From Bacillus niameyensis (GTDB taxonomy: Bacteria > Bacillota > Bacilli > Bacillales > Bacillaceae_C), in contig NZ_LN831197.1 of NCBI RefSeq assembly GCF_001375535.1, positions 263,150-327,149 of the forward strand: DNA of 64,000 nucleotides, given 5' to 3'. This document shows, piece by piece, positions 8,822 through 16,875 of the stretch; the stretch's first letter is position 1, and each line of letters opens with the position of its first letter. A program made the position numbers and the translations under genes. The notes under the pieces are model-generated. The model saw only the letters and a list, made by a program, of their open reading frames with translations, had not been told where the DNA came from and made no database searches.

Positions 8822-8980
8822 TTATGTTGAAGTCTAAGATTATTTGGGTTGTATTGCTAGTTTCCGACACAATCTATTATATTACCATTATACTTCACTA
8901 CAAAAAAGCATAAAAGCGTTAAAATACAAAAGCAATCTTTAATAATAGTTCTAATGTTGCTCCCACGAAAAAACAATATC

Positions 8981-9008
8981 TTGACGAAAAAAGTTGGTCG
9001 TGTATGAT
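8981..9008 (+). promoter_or_regulatory. Sigma-A promoter of the MFS gene
   Basis: TTGACG (8981-8986) and TATGAT (9003-9008) are separated by 16 bases. The MFS start codon is about 50 bases downstream. Confidence 0.55.
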
Positions 9009-9060
9009 TGTCATTAGTTAAAAATCTGTTAGTCTGGAAAATAGAATGGGAGTTACATGT

Positions 9061-10311
9061 ATGCAACAGGCACAAAAACTTAGTTTTTTCCAAAAATATT
9101 TACCGGCATCGTATTTAGTAATTTTTGTTGGTTTTTTAATATTTGGTTTTTCTGAAAATATAAAAGGACCTGCAATTCCAAGAATTCAGTCTGATTTTGG
9201 TGCGACTGAACTTCAAGTTGGGACTTTGCTAGCTTATAATTCAATTGGTTATTTGTTAGCTTGTACGTTTACTGGAATTGTCACTTCGAAACTAGGAGTA
9301 AAAATATCCTCTTTAATAGCCTTCGGAGCAATGGCTTTATCAGGGGTATTTATCTATATATCTAGTACTTATTTTACATTTTCATTGTCCTACTTTTTTA
9401 TGTATGTAGGTAATGGGATGTTGGAGATTGTTTTAGCCATTTTTGCGGCAAAAATCTTCATCCGCAACACGGGATTTATGATGAATTTATCACACTTTTT
9501 CTATGGATTAAGTTCAACTGTAGCCCCAATCATTGCAGCTAGTATGATGAAATGGTACGTATTTGGAGCGGAGTTAGGCTGGCAAGGCATGTATTTGATT
9601 ATGTTATTATTATCGATCATTCCGATGATTCCAACTGTCTTTGCTAAAGTTCCTAAAAACGAAGTTGCCATTGAGGATCGTATATCTATAAAGGTATTTA
9701 TAAAGGATCCGGCTGCATGGATGATTGTTTCTATTCTATCCTTTGGAGTCATTGCAGAAATGGCATTTGGTGGTTGGCTTGTAAACTTTCTTGAAAAAGC
9801 CTATGATTGGTCAACAGCATCAGCGTCAACAATGTTGTCCGTTTTTTTCTTGTGTTTTATGTTAGCGAGATTACTGTTAGGTCCCGTTACTGACCGAATC
9901 GGCTTTATCAAATCTTTAATTATTTTTTCAGGATTAGCAGGGATTAGTACATTATTAGCTGTTTTCTTTGGAGCACCAGGTGTATTTCTGTTTGCTTTTG
10001 CGGGAATAGGTGTAGCTCCAATTTATCCAACAGTCATGGCTCTACTTGCAAAGCGTTATCCCAATGGGACTGAAACAGCCATTACGTTCACTGTGACACT
10101 CATGGGAATTGCACTCGTAATGGGGAATTTTTTAATAGGGATCATTATCGACCTATTCAAACAATGGTTTAGTCAAATAAATGGCTCCGAAATAGGGTTG
10201 ATTAGGGGATTGCAATCCGGGTTTATATTTGTAGGGCTCTGTGCAATTATTTGTTCCTTATCAGGTATAGTTCTGTATCGCTATTTACATAAAAAGCAAG
10301 AGATTATGTGA
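9061..10311 (+). CDS. Major facilitator superfamily transporter, probable sugar carrier
   Basis: A 416-residue membrane carrier with about 12 hydrophobic helices in two halves. FSENIKGPAIPRIQSDFGAT at the start of the first half and GVAPIYPTVMALLAKRYPNG in the second resemble FucP-like and related sugar carriers. ATG 9061 is preferred over ATG 9046 because GGGAG at 9048-9052 gives correct spacing. A terminator follows, and the ROK/NagA operon starts just after it, so import of the sugar handled by those enzymes is a reasonable guess. It is divergent from the TRAP operon. The substrate is inferred only from position. Confidence 0.8.
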   Translation: MQQAQKLSFFQKYLPASYLVIFVGFLIFGFSENIKGPAIPRIQSDFGATELQVGTLLAYNSIGYLLACTFTGIVTSKLGVKISSLIAFGAMALSGVFIYISSTYFTFSLSYFFMYVGNGMLEIVLAIFAAKIFIRNTGFMMNLSHFFYGLSSTVAPIIAASMMKWYVFGAELGWQGMYLIMLLLSIIPMIPTVFAKVPKNEVAIEDRISIKVFIKDPAAWMIVSILSFGVIAEMAFGGWLVNFLEKAYDWSTASASTMLSVFFLCFMLARLLLGPVTDRIGFIKSLIIFSGLAGISTLLAVFFGAPGVFLFAFAGIGVAPIYPTVMALLAKRYPNGTETAITFTVTLMGIALVMGNFLIGIIIDLFKQWFSQINGSEIGLIRGLQSGFIFVGLCAIICSLSGIVLYRYLHKKQEIM

Positions 10312-10355
10312 AAATTCTACATTTCTATTGAATGCCAAGTTGGATATTATCACTA

Positions 10356-10398
10356 AAATGAGTATGTCCGCAAAATATCGGATCATACTCATTTTTTT
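10356..10398 (+). terminator. Strong intrinsic terminator after the MFS gene
   Basis: ATGAGTATG-TCCG pairs with CGGA-T-CATACTCAT with one bulged base, followed by seven T. It separates the MFS gene from the ROK operon. Confidence 0.85.
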
Positions 10399-10414
10399 AT
10401 TCTTAAAATAATAG

Positions 10415-10444
10415 TATAATAGGATAGGAATGGAAGCGGTTTAC
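10415..10444 (+). promoter_or_regulatory. -10 box with downstream cre-like site before the ROK kinase operon
   Basis: A perfect TATAAT lies at 10415-10420; no good -35 is visible. At 10431-10444 TGGAAGCGGTTTAC matches the core of CcpA/LacI-type operators (AAGCGNTT). Arms GGATAG (10422-10427) and CTATCC (10444-10449) flank it symmetrically. The position just downstream of -10 suits repression. Confidence 0.45.
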
Positions 10445-10476
10445 TATCCACTAACTTACTTAAAAAGGAGCGTCCT

Positions 10477-11433
10477 ATGGAAAAAGCTATTATTGGTATC
10501 GATATAGGTGGAACAAATACTGTTATTGGAATTTTTGACAGAGATTTAGCATTACTTGAAAAGGTTAGTATTCCAACATTAAAACCAAACTTTCCCGCTA
10601 TAACTAATAATCCAAAGGAATATTTTGATTTATTGACTTATGAAATTACGAAACTAGCGGATAAAAATGGCTATCAAGATCGTATTCAGTGCGTGGGGAT
10701 TGGTGTTCCTGGGAAAATTAATCCTAAGAAAGGAATTGCGATAAGAGCAGTTAACCTCGGTTATAGGGATGTCCCGTTTGCTGACGAGATGAAGAACAGG
10801 CTACAAGTTCCGGTTTTCATAGATAATGATGTTCGTACATATACACGTGGCGAAGCTCAGGCTGGAGCAGGTAAAGGATATAACAATTTGATTAGTATAA
10901 CTATTGGGACTGGAATGGCAGCATCCGTTATGATAGATGGAAATATGGTAGTAGGTTCGGATTTCTTTGCTGGTGAAATTGGCCACGATCCCGTTCAAGG
11001 CGTTGAAACCCTTTGTAATTGCGGAAAAAAAGGCTGCTTAGAAACAATTGCTTCTGCAACAGGGATTAGCAGGTTGGCAACTGAAGCAATTCAAACAAAT
11101 CAGTCTACCATTTTAAAAGAGATTGAACGCCCTATTACTTCAAAAGATGTATACGAAGCGGCCTTGAAAGGGGACAAGGTTGCACTTGAAGTTTTTGATT
11201 ATGTTGGAAAAACATTAGGCTATAAGTTATTATCGGCAATTTATCTTGTCAATCCAGATGTGATTATTATTGGTGGAGGTGGAGCTCAAGCTGGTAAATT
11301 AATAACTAATCCAGTTGAGGAGATTATTAAAGAAAATTATCTTAATGACAAGCTTCCACAGGTAAAGATAGGGCAGTTAGGGGATTCAGCAGGGTTAATA
11401 GGAGCTGCTTCTTTGGCCATCGCCAATAAGTAG
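10477..11433 (+). CDS. ROK-family sugar kinase
   Basis: Cytoplasmic ATP-dependent kinase of 318 aa that would phosphorylate a hexose or N-acetylhexosamine. The phosphate-binding motif DIGGTN is at residues 9-14, the catalytic aspartate in FIDNDVR, and the second phosphate motif in TIGTGMAASV. The ROK zinc signature is present as GHDPV followed by CNCGKKGCLE. No N-terminal helix-turn-helix is present, so it is a kinase rather than a ROK repressor. ATG 10477 follows AAAGGAG. It leads an operon with a NagA-like deacetylase, which points to an N-acetylated amino sugar such as GlcNAc or ManNAc; the exact sugar is inferred. Confidence 0.88.
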   Translation: MEKAIIGIDIGGTNTVIGIFDRDLALLEKVSIPTLKPNFPAITNNPKEYFDLLTYEITKLADKNGYQDRIQCVGIGVPGKINPKKGIAIRAVNLGYRDVPFADEMKNRLQVPVFIDNDVRTYTRGEAQAGAGKGYNNLISITIGTGMAASVMIDGNMVVGSDFFAGEIGHDPVQGVETLCNCGKKGCLETIASATGISRLATEAIQTNQSTILKEIERPITSKDVYEAALKGDKVALEVFDYVGKTLGYKLLSAIYLVNPDVIIIGGGGAQAGKLITNPVEEIIKENYLNDKLPQVKIGQLGDSAGLIGAASLAIANK

Positions 11434-11452
11434 AGGAAGGCGGAGAATAATT

Positions 11453-12631
11453 GTGGAAGCAGACAAGTTGTTTGTTGTAAACGCGCAAATTTTCACTCCG
11501 GAAAAAATAATTATGAATGGCTGGCTAATAATCGATCAGACTGGCAAAATAGAATCAATTGGAGAAGGGTCTCTAGATGATTGTTCGAATGGAAGAGTCT
11601 ACGATGCCGGTGGCTGCATGCTTCTTCCAGGTCTCATCGATATACATATTCATGGTGGAGCAGGCTATAGTGTTATGGATGCTACATATGAATCGCTAGC
11701 TGAAATTAGTAAATTTCATGTTGCTCATGGTACTACCTCATTTCTAGCGACAACAAACACACAATCGAAAGAGCGGATTGTTAGTACATTGAAAAGTGCG
11801 TCAAAAGCGATGGAACTTGGGGTGCCAGGCTCTGATTTAATAGGTATTCACCTTGAAGGTCCTTTTATTGATGAGGAAAAAAGGGGGGCGCAAAGTAGAG
11901 AGCATATTCGCGTACCAAATTCAATGGATATCGATGAGTTTCTCAAAGCAGCTAACAATCAAATTAAATTAGTAACGCTTGCCCCAGAAGTTAAGAATGG
12001 CCTTGCAGCAGTAAGACAATTTAAAGAGCAAAACGTGACTGTGTCCATTGGCCATTCCAATGCGACATTACAAGATGTAAAAGAAGCGATAAAAGCTGGT
12101 GCTAATCATACTACTCATCATTTTAATGGAATGAGTGCTTTCCACCATCGAGAGCCTGGAGTGGCAGGAGCCGGATTAATTTTTCCTGAATTAACGGTGG
12201 AGATTATTGCGGATGGTTTTCATGTTCATCCAGAATTAGTGAAATGGCTTTTTGATGTGAAGGGTGTGTGGAAGATATGTGCCATTACGGATGCTGTTTT
12301 CTGTGCAGGGCTTCCGGATGGTGAGTATCATGGAGTATTCGTTGAAAATGGACAAGTGTTTTTAAAAGATGGGCATAATCTTGCAGGCAGCACATTAACT
12401 ATGATTCAGGCGTTCAAAAATGTGTTGAATTTTACAGGTTGTACCATTGAACAAATATTGCCAGCCTTTACATTGGTTCCTGCTCAAGAAATTAAAATAG
12501 ATCACTTGAAAGGTTCATTAGAAATAGGGAAAGACGCCGATTTCTTAATCGTGGATAAAGAACTATCCATTATTTCCACTTTCGTAAGAGGTAAAGAGGT
12601 ATATAAAGCAACTTCTAAACAAGATCTTTAA
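11453..12631 (+). CDS. nagA: N-acetylglucosamine-6-phosphate deacetylase-like amidohydrolase
   Basis: Removes acetate from an N-acetylhexosamine 6-phosphate. The amidohydrolase metal motif appears as PGLIDIHIHGG. HLEGPFI carries the metal-binding Glu. SIGHSNAT and THHFNGMSAFHHREPG give further histidines, and AITDAVFCAG carries the catalytic Asp. All features of functional NagA proteins are present and the length of 392 aa is normal. GTG 11453 follows GGCGGAG with proper spacing, 20 bases after the kinase stop. No nagB deaminase is next to it; two TIM-barrel isomerase-like genes are instead. The fate of the deacetylated product may therefore differ from standard GlcNAc catabolism. Confidence 0.88.
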   Translation: MEADKLFVVNAQIFTPEKIIMNGWLIIDQTGKIESIGEGSLDDCSNGRVYDAGGCMLLPGLIDIHIHGGAGYSVMDATYESLAEISKFHVAHGTTSFLATTNTQSKERIVSTLKSASKAMELGVPGSDLIGIHLEGPFIDEEKRGAQSREHIRVPNSMDIDEFLKAANNQIKLVTLAPEVKNGLAAVRQFKEQNVTVSIGHSNATLQDVKEAIKAGANHTTHHFNGMSAFHHREPGVAGAGLIFPELTVEIIADGFHVHPELVKWLFDVKGVWKICAITDAVFCAGLPDGEYHGVFVENGQVFLKDGHNLAGSTLTMIQAFKNVLNFTGCTIEQILPAFTLVPAQEIKIDHLKGSLEIGKDADFLIVDKELSIISTFVRGKEVYKATSKQDL

Positions 12632-12656
12632 AATTTATATTTTAGGAGGACTTATA

Positions 12657-13424
12657 ATGAAACAAATACCAGTGGCTCTTCAAATGTATACACTAAGAGA
12701 GGAAAGTGCACTTGATTTTGCTGGGACTCTGAAAAAAGTAGCGGAGCTCGGGTTTAATGGAGTTGAATTTGCTGGCTATGGCGGCTTGCCTGTTAGTGAG
12801 GTAAGGGAATTATTAGACGGACTCGGATTAAAGGCAGCTTCAAGTCATGTGCCAATTGAGGAACTGCAAAATAATTTAGAAAAGGTAATAGAAGAACAAA
12901 AAATACTTGGTTCAAAGTTCATCGTCTGCCCATATCTTATGCCTGATCAAAGAACAGAAGAAAGTTTTAAAACATTAATTCCCTTTTTAAACGAGGTTGG
13001 CAAAAGGTGCAAAGAGGAAGGAATAATGCTTTGCTATCATAACCATGATTTTGAATTGGAACGCTTATCAGATGGGAGAACAGCATTAGAGACTATTTTT
13101 ACTGATGTAGATCCGGATAACTTGGAAACGGAACTTGATATTTATTGGCTGACTAAGGCTGGAGAGAACCCCGTTGAATGGATCAAGCAATATAAAGGTA
13201 GAACTCCGCTTGTTCATTTGAAAGATATGACAACAGATGAAGAACAATTTTTTGCGGAACTGGGAACTGGTGGAGTAAATATAGAGGAAGTACTTCATTT
13301 AGGTGAAGAAGCTGATATCAAATGGTGGATTGTTGAGCAGGATGTATCGCGTAAAACACCTTTGGAAAGTATTGAAATCAGTATAAACTATCTGAAGAAA
13401 AAACTGCCTTACTTAGCAAATTAG
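12657..13424 (+). CDS. Sugar phosphate isomerase/epimerase-like TIM barrel
   Basis: A 255-residue xylose-isomerase-like TIM-barrel (AP endonuclease 2 superfamily) protein. Typical strands are seen: VALQMYTLR at the start, GFNGVEFAG, LCYHNHDFELE with metal-binding Glu and His, ETELDIYWL with Asp, and PLVHLKDM with His. Such enzymes isomerise, epimerise, dehydrate or cleave sugars and inositol derivatives. ATG 12657 has TAGGAGG upstream. It is co-transcribed with the ROK kinase and NagA-like genes, so it probably acts on the sugar they produce. The exact reaction is unknown. Confidence 0.8.
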   Translation: MKQIPVALQMYTLREESALDFAGTLKKVAELGFNGVEFAGYGGLPVSEVRELLDGLGLKAASSHVPIEELQNNLEKVIEEQKILGSKFIVCPYLMPDQRTEESFKTLIPFLNEVGKRCKEEGIMLCYHNHDFELERLSDGRTALETIFTDVDPDNLETELDIYWLTKAGENPVEWIKQYKGRTPLVHLKDMTTDEEQFFAELGTGGVNIEEVLHLGEEADIKWWIVEQDVSRKTPLESIEISINYLKKKLPYLAN

Positions 13425-13446
13425 ATATAACTGCCGGACCGCATCA

Positions 13447-13503
13447 AGACTATCCATTACCATAATTGGTATGTTAATAGAGAGTGGATGATAGTCTCTT
13501 TCT
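13447..13503 (+). terminator. Hairpin after the ROK/NagA/TIM-barrel operon
   Basis: AGACTATC (13447-13454) pairs with GATAGTCT (13490-13497) around a long loop, then CTTTCTT. It could be a weak terminator. The next TIM-barrel gene follows 55 bases later. Confidence 0.45.
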
Positions 13504-13551
13504 TGACATTAGGAATTTTGATGCTGAAATTATTTTGTTGGAGGGGTATGA

Positions 13552-14391
13552 ATGATTAAGGGATTGAGTTCAGCAGGCCTTGGTAAAGTGAAAAACTTAG
13601 AAGAACTAGTTTTACTTGCGTCTAAAAATGGTTTTGAGGCAGTAGAAACTTCAGGGAAAGACTTGCGAGATCTTATTGAAGCTAAGGGTGTACAAGGGGC
13701 AAAGGATTTTCTAAATGAACATAATATAAAAGTTGGTTCGATTGGGTTGCCGGTAGAATGGAGAAGTTCAGAAGAACAGTTTCAAAACGGCTTAACAACC
13801 CTTATCGTAGATGCAAAAGTAGCAGCCGAATTTAATTGTACAAGCTGTTGCACCTATGTACTTCCTTCTACTGACTATAATGCGGCCCATTTTATGGCTC
13901 TAGCAACGAAACGGCTTCGATTGTGTGCTCAAATTTTAAAGGAATATGGTATTAATCTTGGTTTAGAATTCGTAGGTCCTCACCATCTTAGAACAGCATG
14001 GAAAAATCCATTTATATGGACAATAGAAGAAACACTCGATTGGATTGATGCTATTGGTGAACCAAATGTTGGCTTGTTACTAGATTGTTATCATTGGTAT
14101 ACTACCGAGGGAACAATTGATGACATACTTTCTTTACAGCCAAGTCAAATTACTCATGTTCATCTAAATGATGCAAAGGATGTTCCAGTTGCGGAAGCCC
14201 TTGATAATGATCGTGTTTACCCAGGTGAAGGCGTCATTGATTTGGTAGGTTTTTTAAAGGCTTTAAATCAGATCGGATACAAGGGCGTTGTGGCACAGGA
14301 AATATTAACGATAGAATCGCCCCTTGAATCTACTGATGAGTTGGCCCAAAGATCCGGGGATGCATTTAAAAAGGTATTTAGTGAAATTTAG
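13552..14391 (+). CDS. Second sugar phosphate isomerase/epimerase-like TIM barrel
   Basis: A 279-residue TIM-barrel protein of the xylose-isomerase-like superfamily. GFEAVETSGKDL, LGLEFVGPHHLR (Glu), VGLLLDCYHWY (Asp, His), THVHLNDAKDVP (His) and GVVAQEIL (Glu) give the metal-binding pattern. It differs from the barrel encoded just upstream, so the two probably catalyse different steps. ATG 13552 follows GGAGGGG. Its position after a weak hairpin suggests it is the last gene of the amino-sugar operon or a partly separate unit. A terminator follows. The substrate is not known. Confidence 0.8.
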   Translation: MIKGLSSAGLGKVKNLEELVLLASKNGFEAVETSGKDLRDLIEAKGVQGAKDFLNEHNIKVGSIGLPVEWRSSEEQFQNGLTTLIVDAKVAAEFNCTSCCTYVLPSTDYNAAHFMALATKRLRLCAQILKEYGINLGLEFVGPHHLRTAWKNPFIWTIEETLDWIDAIGEPNVGLLLDCYHWYTTEGTIDDILSLQPSQITHVHLNDAKDVPVAEALDNDRVYPGEGVIDLVGFLKALNQIGYKGVVAQEILTIESPLESTDELAQRSGDAFKKVFSEI

Positions 14392-14408
14392 AAAATATTA
14401 ATAAAGAC

Positions 14409-14438
14409 AAAAGCAGGAGGGAGACTTCTTGCTTTTTT
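14409..14438 (+). terminator. Intrinsic terminator after the second TIM-barrel gene
   Basis: AAAAGCA (14409-14415) pairs with TGCTTTT (14430-14436), with partial pairing inside, followed by TT. Confidence 0.6.
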
Positions 14439-14533
14439 GATTTGCGAAATTACCCACCCATTGAAAATTGAGCGGTTCTATTTTCCTTTACGTGGTACTA
14501 TAGGGATAGGTGCAAAGCAGAGGAGGTCGCATA

Positions 14534-15427
14534 TTGGAGCTTAGACAATTATATTATTTCAAGGAAGTGGCGAAGTACCAGAGTATTACGAGGGCAGCAG
14601 AGCAACTCCATATATCTCAGCCGGCTTTGAGTAAGTCCATTATGGCATTGGAGGAGGAGCTAGGGACAAAATTGCTAATTCGGACGAATAAGACAACCCA
14701 TATTACGGATGCCGGCGACGTGGTGAAGGATTACGCACAAAAAATGCTAGGCTTGGTAGATGATATGAGAATGAAGCTGAGTGATTTAACGAATCTTTCG
14801 GTGGGACAGTTGTATATAGGCCTTCCACCTATTATTGGGAGTTTATTTTTCCCGAGCGTCATGGCGAAATTTCATCACGCTTATCCGAATATCAAGCTAG
14901 ATATAACGGAGTATGGCGGGGCACGGGTTGTCAAAAGTGTGGAGGAGGGTGAGTTTGAGCTTGGGGTGGCGGTATTGCCTGTCAATGAAGAAGTATTGAA
15001 CGTTTATCCGATTGTAGAGGAGGAGATGATGCTTCTTGTCCATAAAAGTCATCCACTGGCAGATCGAAAAGAAGTAGATATAAAGGATTTGAAGGATGAG
15101 GAGTTTATTTTTTATCATGAGGAATTTGCATTAAATAAGATCATCCGCAACCACTTTTTTATTACGGCTGGTTTTGAGCCGAAGATTTTGTTTAAAAGCT
15201 CGCAGTGGGATTTAATGTCTGAGATGGTTGCAACTAATTTAGGATTATCGATTTTACCTCAGTCTATTTGTAACCGTCTCTTTACGAATGATATTGAAAT
15301 AATCAAACTTAGACCAACTATTATGTGGAGATTGGCCGTTATTACAAAAAAAGGCCGTTATATCTCAAATGCTGGTAGAACCTTCATTGATTTTATTTTA
15401 AAGGCCCATCATAACCAAAAGTTATGA
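14534..15427 (+). CDS. cidR: LysR-type regulator, CidR/YwbI-like
   Basis: DNA-binding regulator of 297 aa. The N-terminal winged helix-turn-helix reads SITRAAEQLHISQPALSKSI, followed by a linker helix and a periplasmic-binding-protein-like effector domain. It lies directly upstream of cidA/cidB genes in the same orientation. This matches the YwbI/CidR regulators of holin-like operons, which respond to acetate or overflow metabolism in relatives. TTG 14534 is chosen because AGGAGG at 14521-14526 precedes it by 7 bases; an upstream ATG at 14510 would have no ribosome binding site. The name is inferred from neighbours. Confidence 0.8.
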   Translation: MELRQLYYFKEVAKYQSITRAAEQLHISQPALSKSIMALEEELGTKLLIRTNKTTHITDAGDVVKDYAQKMLGLVDDMRMKLSDLTNLSVGQLYIGLPPIIGSLFFPSVMAKFHHAYPNIKLDITEYGGARVVKSVEEGEFELGVAVLPVNEEVLNVYPIVEEEMMLLVHKSHPLADRKEVDIKDLKDEEFIFYHEEFALNKIIRNHFFITAGFEPKILFKSSQWDLMSEMVATNLGLSILPQSICNRLFTNDIEIIKLRPTIMWRLAVITKKGRYISNAGRTFIDFILKAHHNQKL

Positions 15428-15481
15428 AAACTATTATAAATATGTATTTTACGAATGACGATAAAAAACGTATTATGACTC

Positions 15482-15498
15482 TTAGTGCATGACACTAA
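15482..15498. promoter_or_regulatory. Inverted repeat before cidA
   Basis: TTAGTG-catga-CACTAA, six-base perfect arms, lies about 20 bases before the cidA start. It may bind the adjacent LysR regulator or form a small leader hairpin. Evidence is the symmetry and position only. Confidence 0.35.
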
Positions 15499-15519
15499 CA
15501 TACAAAGGAAGTTTTTAAT

Positions 15520-15891
15520 GTGAAAAAACTAGGAGTCATTTTACTGCAAATCTTATTTTTGCATGTGTTTCTATTTTTAGGCATGGCATTGAAGCAGATC
15601 GTTCCGCTGCCAATCCCTAGTTCAATGATTGGACTAGGCTTACTGTTTCTCGCACTTTGTTTACGCCTCATTAAACTCGAATGGGTAGAGCAAGGTTCGG
15701 GTTGGTTAATGGCAGAACTGTTGCTATTTTTTGTACCGTCCGCAGTCGGAATTGTAAATTATGAGCAGATCATTAGTATCCAAGGCTTACAAATTGTATT
15801 ACTGATTACGATCAGTACGATAATCGTAATGGGGATGACGGCACTAACCGCGGATAAAATAGCCGCTAGGAGAAGGAGTGAATCACAGTGA
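15520..15891 (+). CDS. cidA: CidA/LrgA holin-like membrane protein
   Basis: A 123-residue membrane protein with four hydrophobic segments. VPLPIPSSMIGLGLLFLAL and ELLLFFVPSAVGIVNY are hallmark stretches of the CidA/LrgA family. The family is linked to control of murein hydrolase activity, programmed cell death and transport of pyruvate or other overflow metabolites. GTG 15520 follows AAAGGAAG. The gene overlaps cidB by 4 bases, so the two are translated together. CidA and LrgA cannot be told apart from sequence; the neighbouring LysR regulator favours Cid. Confidence 0.88.
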   Translation: MKKLGVILLQILFLHVFLFLGMALKQIVPLPIPSSMIGLGLLFLALCLRLIKLEWVEQGSGWLMAELLLFFVPSAVGIVNYEQIISIQGLQIVLLITISTIIVMGMTALTADKIAARRRSESQ

Positions 15892-16571
15892 TGATGGTTG
15901 TATTTACAGTTGCTACTTATTTTATCTACATCTTCTCAAAAAAAGTGTATGGGAAAGTAAACATTCCATTTTTCCATCCATTATTGCTTGCCCCACTTTT
16001 ATTAATTATCCTCATTTCATTGTCGCATGTATCTGCGAATGAGTATATGCAAGATTCCAAGTTGCTTTCACATATGTTGGGACCTGCGACTGTTGCATTT
16101 GCAGTGCCGATTTATAAGAACTTTTCCCTTGTTAAAAAGTATATAGGGACGATCATGATCAGCATCACAACAGGAACACTCGTAGCGATATTTTCAACTT
16201 TAGCATTATCTAAACTTATTCATTTAAATTATGATTTTATTATTTCAATTTTGCCGCGATCGATTACTACTCCGATTGCTATTGAAGTATCTAAAGAAAT
16301 TGGCGGTCTGCCTACATTAACGACTGTGTTTGTCATTATCACAGGAGTTGCCGGCGGTGTTGTCGGACCGAGTGTACTCAAATGGCTGTCGATTAAAACA
16401 CCAATTGCCAAAGGCCTTGCTCTAGGAATGGGTGCACACGGAGTTGGCACAAATAAGGCGATCGAATATGGAAAACAAGAGGCTGCATTTTCCTCGTTGG
16501 CGATGATTTTTGCCGCTTTAATAACGCTTGTTTGGAGCGTTCTGCTTATTCCGTATTTAATGAATATCTAG
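15888..16571 (+). CDS. cidB: CidB/LrgB family membrane protein
   Basis: A 227-residue membrane protein with about seven hydrophobic helices. The conserved LrgB core is seen in LGPATVAFAVPIYKN, LPRSITTPIAIEVSKEIGG and GLALGMGAHGVGTNKA. It acts with CidA; family members are proposed to move pyruvate or to modulate autolysis. Translation starts at GTG 15888 (followed by two ATG codons) within the end of cidA. A hairpin follows the gene. Confidence 0.88.
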   Translation: MMMVVFTVATYFIYIFSKKVYGKVNIPFFHPLLLAPLLLIILISLSHVSANEYMQDSKLLSHMLGPATVAFAVPIYKNFSLVKKYIGTIMISITTGTLVAIFSTLALSKLIHLNYDFIISILPRSITTPIAIEVSKEIGGLPTLTTVFVIITGVAGGVVGPSVLKWLSIKTPIAKGLALGMGAHGVGTNKAIEYGKQEAAFSSLAMIFAALITLVWSVLLIPYLMNI

Positions 16572-16875
16572 TGTTGAGAGTAGGGCTTAGCTACGCTTAG
16601 TGTTCTTCTACCAACTTCACTTATTAAAAATACTCAATCCCTCATGATTAAAAGGGCTACAGAACTAGCCGCTTTTGCAGAATTTATCGTTCGGTGTCAA
16701 AAGGATTATAAAATTATCCGAGGTTTCCTCTTAGAAATGAATTTTTTATCAAATCATAGCGGGACATAAGACCTAATGCTGAAAAAATAAAAGGAGGAGT
16801 AGCCTTTATAGGCGAATTATAGTATAAAGTAAAATAGATAGTGGGAATTTTTAGAAAGTGGGGGCGATGATTAAG
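16572..16875. other. Intergenic region between cidB and the membrane AraC regulator
   Basis: No coding region was recognised. A terminator-like hairpin lies at 16650-16676: AAAAGGGCTA pairs with TAGCC-GCTTTT with one bulge. Further on are an isolated AAGGAGGAG with no start codon after it and the short palindrome GCCTTTATAGGC near 16802-16813. The remainder probably holds the promoter of the regulator gene; I could not place its boxes with confidence. Confidence 0.4.
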
